This document shows, in pieces, positions 21,382 through 30,483 of a stretch of DNA of 30,483 nucleotides (its first letter is position 1; each line of letters opens with the position of its first letter). The notes under the pieces were generated by a model that made no database searches, was not told the origin of the DNA, and saw only the letters and a program-made list of their open reading frames with translations. A program made the position numbers and the translations under genes. Origin of the DNA: Flammula alnicola (lineage: Eukaryota > Basidiomycota > Agaricomycetes > Agaricales > Strophariaceae); contig JADNRV010000484.1 in NCBI GenBank assembly GCA_015499995.1, forward strand, positions 1 to 30,483, written 5' to 3'.

Positions 21382-21982
21382 TCAGTGTGCTGCGAGGTCG
21401 AAATGACAATTGGTTAGCCTGAAAAAGAAGCGAGCCAATTAAAAGAGGGACCATACCTTCAGGGGTCTTTGCAATATAGTCAATAGCTGAACACAAGGTT
21501 AATACATATTTCCATGCGGCGTACAGCGTGTAAGGGTAGGTACCTTGTTCCACAGTATGAATCTCATCTGCCTCAGCATCAGGGATTTCAATAGAGAACT
21601 CCTGTGGAATTCGGAAGGCTATCAATAACTTGCGTTTACGGAGAGCAACCGTCACACACCTCCTCCACAGCCATCATAACCTCAACGGCATCCAAGCTGT
21701 CTAGCCCGAGATCTTTTTGGAATGAAGAAGTGACACTCAGCTGTGCACGCGACAACGCGTCAGTGGGAGAGCTTGACATGTATGTGAAAAGCGTACTTTG
21801 GCTGGGTCAACCTTCTCGTATCCTTTCAAGGTCTCAAGGATGCGGGATGTGATAGTCTCGCGCGATAATGCACCGCCTGCAGAGTACATGGCTCTGGGAA
21901 CCCATCTTCTGTGAAGAGTCTGCGTACTCCGGGTAACGCGACCGAAGGTGGCAGCTCTTGGTAGTAGTCGAGAGAGAGACAT
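21382..21982 (-). CDS. Acyl carrier protein, mitochondrial
   Basis: Exons 21982-21797, 21740-21660, 21601-21544, 21486-21457 and 21389-21382 give 120 residues. It is the carrier of the mitochondrial type II fatty-acid synthesis pathway and, in most eukaryotes, also part of complex I and an Fe-S/LYR-protein partner. A basic, Ser/Arg-rich presequence (MSLSRLLPRAATFGRVTR) is followed by the ACP fold: ETITSRILETLKGYEKVDP and DLGLDSLDAVEVMMAVEEEF, with the phosphopantetheine Ser at about residue 77, then IPDAEADEIHTVEQAIDYIA. The tiny last exon gives KTPEAH and a stop. An alternative acceptor 29 bases upstream would give KTPEG with a 38-base intron, which is less likely. Confidence 0.94.
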
Positions 21983-22540
21983 TTTGTTTGGTTAGTCCTA
22001 CAGCGAATCCGAAACGACGCGGAGGAAAATGCCAACGAAGCATCCCGGCGTTCTCCGAGTAATTAGGTAAGAAACAATTATAATAGGAAAATAATTATAA
22101 GACTACTTTGACTATACATTTTGAAATATGCCCCATGTGAGTCTAAATATATCGTCCAGCCCTCATAATATATCGCAACAGAAGGTATACAGCGTTCAGG
22201 ACAAATGCATCGATACAGAGCGGTTTCGATACGATTCAGTGCTTGGCTAGGGAAAAGAGGTGAAGATAGACCAGGAAAGAGCAGAAATTGGGTATGAAAA
22301 TACAAACCGGCAATCGCCGAGAGAAACTATGCAGTCTGCAGATAAGGTTTGAGGAATGGTAAGCCACAGTGCCTGCTCTAAGTCGGCGTAAACGCTCAAC
22401 TCCTCAAGGTAAGAGTCGCCCAGACGTTCTTCACTATCCTTGCTAAATTATACCCTCTTCCACCCCTCGTAGGTCCGTTTGTATGACCCCCATTCTCGCT
22501 CCCCGAAAAAACTAATTGTTTCGACGCGTAGAACACGATT
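21983..22540. promoter_or_regulatory. Divergent promoter between mitochondrial ACP and uL13
   Basis: 558 bases separate the two start codons. On the uL13 side the region contains one or two probable 5' UTR introns (annotated separately). No TATA box is evident on either side. AT-rich sequence lies around 22070-22160. Confidence 0.5.
22409..22531 (+). other. Candidate 5' UTR intron(s) of uL13
   Basis: The first candidate is 22409-22472: GTAAGAG at the start, a branch-like GCTAAAT near 22442 and CTCGTAG at the end (64 bases). The second is 22481-22531: GTATGA, a branch-like ACTAAT near 22511 and GCGTAG at the end (51 bases), nine bases before the ATG. If both are real, the exon between them is only 8 bases. 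Ribosomal-protein genes of fungi often have 5' UTR introns, so at least one is plausible. Confidence 0.45.
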
Positions 22541-23314
22541 ATGGCCACTTTCTCTTCGACGCCCATCGTCATTGATGGCAAGGGTCACCTCCTTGGTCGA
22601 TTGGCTTCAATCATCTCGAAGCAGATTCTCTCTGGTCAGAAAATTGTAGTGGTTAGGTGCGAGGAAATCAACATTTCCGGTAGCTTCTTCCGAAACAAAG
22701 TACGCACTTCTATCCTGTTATCATTTCCGTTGTAATACTCAATGCCATGTTCGTAGCTCCGCTATCATAACTTCCTCCACAAGCGTCACATCGTCAATCC
22801 CAAAAAGTCCGGCCCTTTCCATCACCGGGCCCCTTCGAAGATTCTCTACCGCGCTATCCGGGGGATGACCCCGCATAAGAGCGCCCGGGGTGCCGCTGCT
22901 CTTGAGAGACTCAAGCTCTTCGAAGGTGTTCCTCCACCGTACGATAAGAAGAAGCGAATGGTTGTTCCTGAGGCGTTGCGAGTGTTGAGGCTGAAACCCG
23001 GACGCAAATACTGCACGGTAAAGGTATGTCCCCACCCCGACTCGACGTTTTGGAAGTGGTATTTATATTGGGTCCAGCGTCTCTCGCACGAGGTTGGTTG
23101 GGGTTACAAGGACGTTGTGGATCGTCTCGAGGAAAAGAGGAAGATCAAGGCCCAGGCATTCCACGAGCGCAAGGTGTGTCTTCTGTGTAATCTTGTGCTT
23201 TATCAAGAAGAGGGCGCTCACTCGAATGACTAGCTCACTGCTATCAAATTGCGTCAAAAGGCCGTCGCCGACAGCGCACCATCGTTCGAGCAGCTCACCC
23301 AGCTGGGATACTAG
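22541..23314 (+). CDS. Cytosolic 60S ribosomal protein uL13 (L13a/L16 type)
   Basis: Exons 22541-22699, 22757-23023, 23078-23173 and 23234-23314 give 200 residues, the normal length. Family motifs are [102 protein letters not shown] and [10 protein letters not shown]. The C-terminus runs through [20 protein letters not shown] and ends [10 protein letters not shown]. The exon joins at 22699/22757 and 23023/23078 are phase 0. It is divergent from the mitochondrial ACP gene. Confidence 0.96.
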
Positions 23315-23630
23315 AGTAGTCATTTGCTAATTCGAGAGTCCTGTCGTTCTTGTCGCATTATGCACATTATGTACTACATAAAGCCGCTCAGACGTGCTAC
23401 TGCGCGCGTTGAAGATATGACATGCCATTACCATACTGCCATGATGAGTGAAATATGGGGAAATAGTTAAATGTTAGACATGTGAGTCAATGAGCGCTGC
23501 GGCATCAGGGATTCGGCCAAGTCCGAGTTTTCACAAATGCAAAGTTAACATTTTATTTCTTTACTCTTCTTCCCCTACCATCTCTCTCCTCCTTCCTCCT
23601 CCTCGTCTTCCCTTGTTCCCCCTTCCCACC
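23315..23630. promoter_or_regulatory. Promoter region of the KH-domain gene with a CT-rich tract
   Basis: The first half is the uL13 3' region. From 23551 to the ATG at 23631 the sequence is almost entirely C and T on the plus strand, a leader and promoter feature common in fungal housekeeping genes. No TATA box is seen. Confidence 0.5.
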
Positions 23631-24755
23631 ATGCCCTCCGACTCCTCCAGACACGAAAATGGTTAGCCTTCCCTTCACTTCATTTTTTTTTTGGTGTCTG
23701 ACCTTTTTTTTTTCAGCCTCTCCGACCCACTCTCGCTCTCCCTCCCCTTCTCCTCACGATACTTTGACTCTACGCGCTCTTGTCAGCACTAAGGACGCCG
23801 GCGTCATCATCGGAAAGGCTGGAAAAAATGTTGCCGATTTGAGAGATCAGACTGGCGTCAAGGCTGGCGTCAGCAAAGTCATTCCTGGTGTTCATGAACG
23901 TGTTCTCACAGTGACTGGCTCAGTCGAGGCCGTCTCAAAGGTTCGTCTACTAGACTTGAATTCTTTTGCTCTGGGTCTCACTTTCCGTAGGCCTATAATC
24001 TGATTATCTCTCAACTCGTTGCTTCAACGCCTTCTTCTCCCGTCACCGCTTCGTCCCCATCCTCTCTCCATACCTCGATCCGCCTTTTGATCTCACACAA
24101 CTTGATGGGTACCATCATCGGTCGCAGTGGACTCAAAATAAAAGCTATCCAAGATGGATCCGGTGCGCGCATGGTCGCCTCGAAAGAAATGTTGCCACAG
24201 TCGACCGAGCGCATTGTTGAGGTACAGGGCTCTCCCGAGGCCATCGGCCGGGCAGTAGAGGAGATTGGAAAATGTCTATTGGAGGACTGGGAGCGCGGTC
24301 TGGGCACCGTACTCTTCCATCCAGGACCGAACGATGATCGTGCGGGTAACCGTCGTGGTCACAACTATTCGTCATCGTACGCTGGATCTCGCCGTAGTAA
24401 TGGCGATGGCGCGCGAGGCCGTACTTCTCCAGGATCACCTACTACCCCTCATTCGCCGGTCTCAAGCCCGCCTGCTGCCAACCTGCGCACCCAAAACATC
24501 TCTATTCCATCTGACATGGTTGGTTGCATAATCGGACGAAGTGGGACCAAAATCACCGAAATACGCCGCCTGTCCGGATCCAAGATTTCCATCGCAAAGG
24601 CCCCACATGACGAGACTGGTGAAAGGATGTTCACCATCGTGGGCACCCCCGAGGCCAACGAGAAGGCCCTGTTTTTGCTCTACAACCAGTTGGAAAGTGA
24701 GAAGGAGAGGAGGGTAGGAAGGGAGGCTCAGCAACAGGCTGAGATGCAGGATTGA
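23631..24755 (+). CDS. RNA-binding protein with three KH domains (PCBP/Rnc1-like)
   Basis: Exons 23631-23661, 23717-23940 and 23991-24755 give 339 residues. KH1 spans about residues 27-90 (LRALVSTKDAGVIIGKAGKN), KH2 about 112-180 (LLISHNLMGTIIGRSGLKIK) and KH3 about 253-322 (ISIPSDMVGCIIGRSGTKIT). Each has the GxxG loop (GKAG, GRSG, GRSG) that contacts single-stranded RNA or DNA. A Ser/Arg/Gly-rich, probably disordered linker of about 65 residues separates KH2 and KH3. The layout matches poly(rC)-binding proteins and fission yeast Rnc1, which act in mRNA stability and translation. The first coding exon is only 31 bases. The protein ends in a charged helix (ESEKERRVGREAQQQAEMQ). Confidence 0.93.
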
Positions 24756-25376
24756 TTTGCACAATGTGGTCATCACTGCTAAAAGGCCCTCCATTCCTCA
24801 CCGTAGGATGATTCACGACAGGATGGCACTGGTTGAGTCGGGTAGAGCTCGAGGATCTCGATCATTGCATTCTCGTTTCTCTTTCCACCTCAATGTTTTT
24901 CGTCGTCCTTGTCCGCTCTTTTTTGTGCTTCTCCCTCCTCATTCCTGCCCTATGTCCTCCTCGCACGTCGCTGCCCATCTTTCTTGACCCAAAATTTCTT
25001 CCGCCAAAACATCGAACATTCACCTCCTTCCGCTTCACCGTTTGCATTGTCGTCCCGTTAATGCTCTCACCTCCTCTATCCCACACATCTAGTTGCTCGT
25101 TGACCAATTTTATGATACTGCTTTTGTTGTAGAGTTTGTTGCGTATCATATATTAGTCAACCAAAATGCCATAAAAGTGAGTCGCCGCCAAATGTAGTGT
25201 GCTATTACTCAGTATTACGCACGCCAAAAAAACGTATTGTTTCTACCATCAATCAGCAAAACCTTGAATACTTAAATTTGAAATTACGCGTTCTCCGCGT
25301 TTCCTGGTCACAGGTCATGTGAGGGCTACAGATTTGCTCAGACCCAGAAATAGAACAGGTTAAGTTGGACCCTACC
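24756..25376. other. Intergenic region between KH gene and NUFIP1-like gene
   Basis: The first part is probably a long 3' UTR, CT-rich at about 24880-24990. No coding sequence was recognised. The frame covering 25365 opens with TTG, not ATG. Confidence 0.45.
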
Positions 25377-26732
25377 ATGCAGAGGACATCCTTGCCCCCT
25401 CCCCATCCCTCTCTCCCTCCACACCCATCCACATCGAGACCCAATCAACCTTCTCAATATACTCAGCCGAATGCCCCTTTTCCAACTTACTACAATTCCC
25501 ACTATATCCAAGCTTACGCCCAACCACTACCGCAAGCACCTGCCGCTAATTATTATTCCAGCCATTCGATAGGCTTCAATGGCACATCACAGAAAAGCAG
25601 CAACAGTAGAGGAGAAGGAGCGAATGTCTTCCGCCCTTCCATGTCCACTTGGTACCAACCAGGCAGTAATCGCTGCACCCATCCTGGGTGTACTTTCACT
25701 GGCTCGCACAAAAGTGTGGAAGTGCATATGATGGATCGACATCTCATATACCCTCCTGGCTGGGAGAAGCGGAAGAAAAAGCCGGACTGGGATGCAGATC
25801 CTAGCTTGAAAGGGTTCGCCTATATCTATCTTTTTTTGCGAAGTTTTCTAACAGTTGCATTTCTCTGGCAGGAAGCCGATCCCTATCCAAGGGACAAATG
25901 TCATCCTAGACTCCCCAGAGGTTCTAGAGGCTTGGATAGCAGAGCGAAAAAGACGGTTCCCAACCTCCTCACGCGTCGAAGACAAAAAGCGCAAGCTGGA
26001 AGAAGCTGTAGCTCGAGGGCAGCTTGACCTCACTGGTGCTAGCTCAACGAAGCGACGGAAGGTTGAACACCAAGATAACCTCAAAGTTCAGAATGGGCGA
26101 CAATTCTCAGGCGATCGCGGAAGGCATGGCCCCAGAAACAATCTCGAGCTTGCTAGGGTACCCGATTCGGGATGGGGTGCGAGGTCAAAAGGTAAAGAAT
26201 TAGCGGCAGAAGTGGTTAAAATGGTGGTTTCGCCTCCGCCGTCACATTCTGAGTGTGGTAGCGACGGTGATGGGGAACCAGAGGCATTTTCTTCCAAAAT
26301 TGCGCCCACAATCAAACCACCAGCTGCCCTTGAAACAAAGGAAACCACTGTCGAACAGGACACTGCACCAGCATTCACCGGAGCTCATGCGAAACATGCT
26401 GGAAATCGCAAGAAAACTCAGCCTCAACAACCTAAACTGCCGCCACGAAACCCATTCGCTTCACGACCTACTCTCCTGCGCAATGTGAGTTATTAGTCTT
26501 GCTTAACACGAAGATCATCTTTCTGACTGATTTGCAATTATAGCTGCTCCTTCCTGAAATACGAATAACAGTATCAAATCTCTCCCAAGCTATTCGATTT
26601 TTGGTGGATAATGACTTTCTACGTGATGTGGAGTTGAAGCCTGGGCAAGCGGTTGAGAGGAACAAAATACAAGTCATGGAACAGGACGGGGATGGGAAGG
26701 ATAAATTAGTGGAATTGGCTTCCATTAGTTAG
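25377..26732 (+). CDS. NUFIP1/Rsa1-like snoRNP assembly factor with C2H2 finger
   Basis: Exons 25377-25813, 25872-26484 and 26544-26732 give 412 residues. The Pro/Tyr/Gln-rich N-terminus (about 1-85) is probably disordered. A single C2H2-type finger follows at about residues 100-122 (CTHPGC, with HMMDRH as the His pair). The diagnostic NUFIP1 motif comes next, at about 147-178: KPIPIQGTNVILDSPEVLEA and WIAERKRRFPT. In yeast and animals this segment links box C/D snoRNP assembly to the R2TP/Snu13 machinery. Downstream is a basic patch (TKRRKVEH), then a low-complexity region. The last exon holds a short conserved-looking helix (NLSQAIRFLVDNDFLRDVEL). Its stop codon is only 33 bases from the stop of the convergent M16 gene. 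Confidence 0.85.
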
Positions 26733-26765
26733 AATTTCATGTACCAGTTTAATTCTACAGTATTA

Positions 26766-29700
26766 TCATCGACTATCACTCGAAGACTCGCTATCACTGT
26801 CAGAGCCGTCTTCCTCCTCCATCTCACTGGGGTCGATCTCCATGACTTTTTGCGTCACTTCGAAACCCGCAGCTGTGAGTCCTTCGCCAATATCTTCTGC
26901 TTTCGCAGGTGCTGTGACGACGACAGCGATCGAGGATGAGGAGTCAAATAGAGGTAAGAAATGCTTCTCAAGAGCAGCAAGGACATCTGCCTTGGTGACA
27001 ACTTGATACTTCTCTAAAAGGTCAATTTGATGGGTCCTTGACACGCCTTTCAAGGCTTGATTCGTGAAGGATACAATCGCCTATAGAGAAAGAATGTGAC
27101 TTTATGTCTGATTCGGGAATGAATTTGATCTTACAGCTCGGCCAGCGGTAGACACATTCTTGGTGACTCCATATACAATGGTGCTCTTTGCGGCATCGAG
27201 AATAGTCTCGTCAAATTCAATCTATCCAGGGCAGTTAGGTATAAAAAAGGGTTTAGAGATATGAAAAACAGAAGACATACCGAACCGGAAACGAGGCCCC
27301 TGATCACTTCGGAAGCTTCTTCGAAGGCTTTCATACTGTTTGAGCTCTGAAACAAACACATGAGGCGCTTTCTCTTATGCTGACTGTGTCACTTACGCGG
27401 TAAAGAGAGAAATTGAGGAGTCCAGCTTCAACGTCCAGAGATGCGTATGCGCCATAGGCCAATCCGGAACCTCGAATGTAACGCTACGAAAATCTAAGAA
27501 AGAGAGTACAAAATTCAGTTATAGCGAATTCGACTCACCCAGAGGTAGCTTTCTGTTGCATTGAGAACTTCGAGAGCAACACGGACAGCAGGGTATTCAG
27601 GATGATCAAATCCTTGAATACCCTTTGTGGTATGAGTAACATAGGAACTTTCAATCGTCGGAAGGCTCATTACGATTGCCTGCAAGACTACAATGAGACC
27701 AAGGCTATGAGCCATACGATTAATTGCTTGCCTTTCGGGCGATGTTCTTTCCGATGCCACTGAGGGTTTCTGATGCTAGAGGGACTGGAGACAATGGTAC
27801 ACTCTGTTGTGTTTCATGAATGAATGAGATCGAGAACAAATTAGAATTATGGAAGCTTACTGGTATTGAAGATCCGAAGTATTTTCCCAAGTACTTCTTG
27901 GCTCCTTCACGCTTAGAACATTTCCTGTTACTGAGAATCTAATGCCCGTAGGGTCTGTGACTATGTAAAAAGAGACTTTAAGACGTACTAACGCAGATAG
28001 AATAGCAAGAAACCTACGGTATTTTCTAATTTCTTCAAAGTCTGCAATAACATCATTGGACGATTCTTGAAGTCGCTTGGCGAGTTTAGGGATGAATTCT
28101 GTCTGAGGAAGAACACCTCCAGCTCGCGAGGTTGAGCTTTCTGAGTACAGCAAAGTAGCCCATAGAGACGAAAGGACGTTGCTTCCGTCTCGTTTCATCT
28201 CTGGAAGGGATTGTTGGATCTTAGCCAGAACAACTTGGATACTTTTGAAATGTGTAAGAACTAGGAACAGGGATATTGGCTATCCGTAGAGCTCACCGAT
28301 CTTTGTCAAATTCTGCGCCATACACCAGGTCCTTAAGCCACGCGATCGCTTTTTCATAGAGAGCGGTTTCAACTTTGATGCTGACACGGAATGTGTCGGT
28401 AAAACAACTTGAAACTCCTAATCCAATTTCATAGGACACAGTCTCGTTATCAAGTTGGTTGATAACTTCTTCGTGTGTTAACTTGACTCCAGACTGCCGT
28501 TGAACTGGCAGGGAGAAGAACGAAGAAAGATAGGCAGACATGTACCTAATTAATGGTGTTGGAATTTGAGCGGATGAGAAAGAAAGGAGGTGTACTTACG
28601 GTCGGAGTCGATCTGGCAGTTTAGTCAGTGTAAAAATCGCATGCAATGACACGAAGTCAGACTAAAGAAAATTCAGACTTTTTGCGATAGAGATGTCTCG
28701 ATAAACGAACCTCTACATGATCGTACTGCACGAAGAAGGGTAGTGGTTCTCCATCAGACCGGATGTGCTTGAATAAGGGATCATCGACCAAAGCTGGATA
28801 CGCGACTTTCCGGCCTTGACCTGGCTCTTGTACGCTCTGGACTGGAATCCAGGATATGCTTTTGACGTCTGGTACAGAGAATGAAGTCAAGATATCGGTG
28901 GGAATAGGCCTGTCGTGTTCGGCTTTGGCTGCTTCCAACTCAAGTGCTGCTTTCTTCAGACCCTCAGGACCGAGTTTTGCCACCTGGGCCGCGACTCTCG
29001 CCTTCTCATCCTTTTCCAATTTTTCGGCGAGGGTTGCAGAAGGCTTTCCGATAATTACGATAGAGGCTGGTTCTACATAATATCTGTGACCGTTAGCTTT
29101 GGCGAGGTAAAATGAAGATAAGCATATTCACTTTGAAAGAAGGCTGGTCCATTGATCACTGGTCCAAGTTCGCAAGGCGTTATAGTAATTGATCTCATCC
29201 ATCGATCCAAGAATTTCAGATCCATCTTCAGTGCCGTATAAGAAATCGGTGATGAGCGTGCCAGAGAAGGTGTCTCCTTTAGCTGATTCCAACTTGCTGC
29301 GTAGCTAGAGCAAGGCACCGGCATGAAATTCAGCTCCGTCTACCGCGAAACCGACTCTGCATACCTGTCGTTCGTCTCTGTTAATGACCATTTCCATCCG
29401 CTGCATGTCTATACCATCTTCGACTATTCGCTGTAAACTTGATCTAAGTTTCCCGTTGAAACTGTCAAGATGTTCTCTTGGGACAGATCCAACGTAGATA
29501 GGAAGATTCACGGAAGTTGCCCGTGTATCTTCACTGAAGTATATATAAGAACTGTAAAAGAAGTGCGCAGGTCAGGACTGAAGGGAAAATATAAACCGCT
29601 CAGAGACCCACCAGAGGGGAGACTCAATTTCAACAAACTCCTTGTTAAGAGGAGCGACGGCCGAGGATGTGAGGTATGTTCCAAGAATATCCAGTGCTTT

Positions 29701-30483
29701 TCTTTCGAGGAATGCATTCGGGGGTGGGCCCAGAAAGTTGACGATCAATTCACCCATGCCTAAGTATCACAAGATTAGATAAAGGTTCAAAGATAGAGAC
29801 AGATGACGTGCTTTCATCTTGTTCGGGAAACTCGACGACGTCTTTGGCGGTGGTAGCTATAGGCTTGCGCAGTGCACTTGCAGTTTCTACGAAAGGTCGC
29901 TTCCAACCTTCTGGGTGCGTTCCTCGGTTTTGCTCATGGGCAATAAGAATGGGTTCCACTTGTTCCTGAACCACACGTAACAATGATGATGTTCCGCTGG
30001 AAAGCTTTCCGGCCACGATGAGAGCGAGATTATGAGGTACGTAGTAGCTTGCGTGATAGGCACGAACTAGGTGTCGTCAGTAATCGTTATCATGGACTCG
30101 AAGTATATTTACTTTGTTCGGGTGTTAGTACGCGTAGAGCATCCATCAATCCTCCGGTTTCACTGCGATATCCGCTGCCAGGAGGGTCAAGCAACCTCTG
30201 TAAGCTGTGAGAATTAATGATTAATGGTTCAACTGCACGCAGGGATGACAAGAGCGAACCGAAGAGCCATGAGATCACCCGATGTATTCTCCCTTCCTTG
30301 CATTTCACTGTACACAACGCCAGAATCTTGACCATTGGGATCAATATGATGGACCTGGGCGCATCGCCACTGGTTAGATAGAGCACATCAAATTACATGA
30401 TAATAATTGACCTCTGTGACAAAACTAATCATGCGATGTCAGAAACTAGCGATTAGGGGGAATTTGAAGGAAGACCCACCCAG
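26766..30483 (-). CDS. M16-family metallopeptidase, N-terminus outside the window
   Basis: Nineteen exons: 30483-30480 (cut by the edge), 30424-30412, 30354-30260, 30204-30113, 30066-29812, 29759-29612, 29551-29365, 29304-29132, 29083-28711, 28661-28600, 28545-28297, 28241-28018, 27960-27861, 27801-27732, 27679-27539, 27483-27397, 27346-27281, 27221-27135 and 27080-26766. They encode 912 residues. Near the edge it reads GFVTEVHHIDPNGQDSGVVY and SEMQGRENTSGD, then YHASYYVPHNLALIVAGK; later SMGELIVNFLGPPPNAFLER, LPIYVGSVPREHLDSFNGKL, IVIIGKPSATLAEKLEK and LPTIESSYVTHTTKGIQGFD. These fit the pitrilysin/M16 superfamily, closest in my memory to the yeast YOL098C (Sdd3) group rather than mitochondrial Cym1. 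The HxxEH zinc motif should lie in the missing 100 or so N-terminal residues. The tail is acidic (MEEEDGSDSDSESSSDSR). Two introns (29811-29760 and 27731-27680) need GC donors. Confidence 0.88.

Noticed and set aside
1..30483. tRNA genes, rRNA genes or CRISPR arrays
   Set aside because: No cloverleaf-like or rRNA sequence was recognised by eye, and CRISPR is not expected in a eukaryote; tRNAscan would be needed to exclude small tRNA genes.

Overview
The window looks like nuclear DNA of a filamentous basidiomycete, probably an Agaricomycete. The genes are dense and split by many introns of about 48-75 bases. Promoters carry CT-rich tracts. One interstitial block consists of TTAGGG-like repeats. 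The protein set (endo-mannanase, expansin-like protein, ML-domain lipid-transfer protein, several small proteins of unknown function) fits a mushroom-forming fungus. I joined exons by hand from splice sites, reading frame and family knowledge. Every model below closes in frame, but none has transcript support.

Layout. 1-2381: gene-poor DNA with palindromic repeats, a broken transposon-like ORF and an imperfect tandem duplication. 2382-3764 (+): translation factor eIF3h. 3985-4944 (+): secreted expansin/RlpA-like protein. 8449-5422 (-): Ipi1/TEX10-type ribosome-biogenesis protein. 8450-10611: repeat island made of two abutting or nested inverted-repeat elements, with telomere-like repeats inside the first. 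10612-13065 (+): GH5 endo-1,4-beta-mannanase in about 20 exons. 13646-13241 (-) and 17206-17623 (+): two diverged copies of a small protein of unknown function. Between them lie a divergent pair: an ML/NPC2-like lipid-transfer protein (14900-14141, -) and a four-helix membrane protein (15126-16162, +). 19356-18347 (-): mitochondrial ribosomal protein bL17m. 20966-19642 (-): SMP-30/gluconolactonase-like enzyme. 21982-21382 (-): mitochondrial acyl carrier protein, divergent from 22541-23314 (+): cytosolic ribosomal protein uL13. 23631-24755 (+): triple-KH RNA-binding protein. 25377-26732 (+): NUFIP1-like snoRNP assembly factor. 30483-26766 (-): M16-family metallopeptidase, cut off at its N-terminus by the window edge.

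How the genes relate. Five of the 13 confidently assigned genes concern ribosomes or translation (eIF3h, Ipi1/TEX10, bL17m, uL13, NUFIP1), although they are independent transcription units. Two encode secreted cell-wall or plant-polysaccharide proteins. The points most worth a second look are: an apparent excess of GC-AG introns (five candidates, two of them in one gene); a possible 3-base microexon in the mannanase that restores a Gly I expect there from the family; the mirror-image locus of the two unknown paralogues, which share an intron at the same position and phase; and the nested inverted-repeat island with telomere-like sequence.
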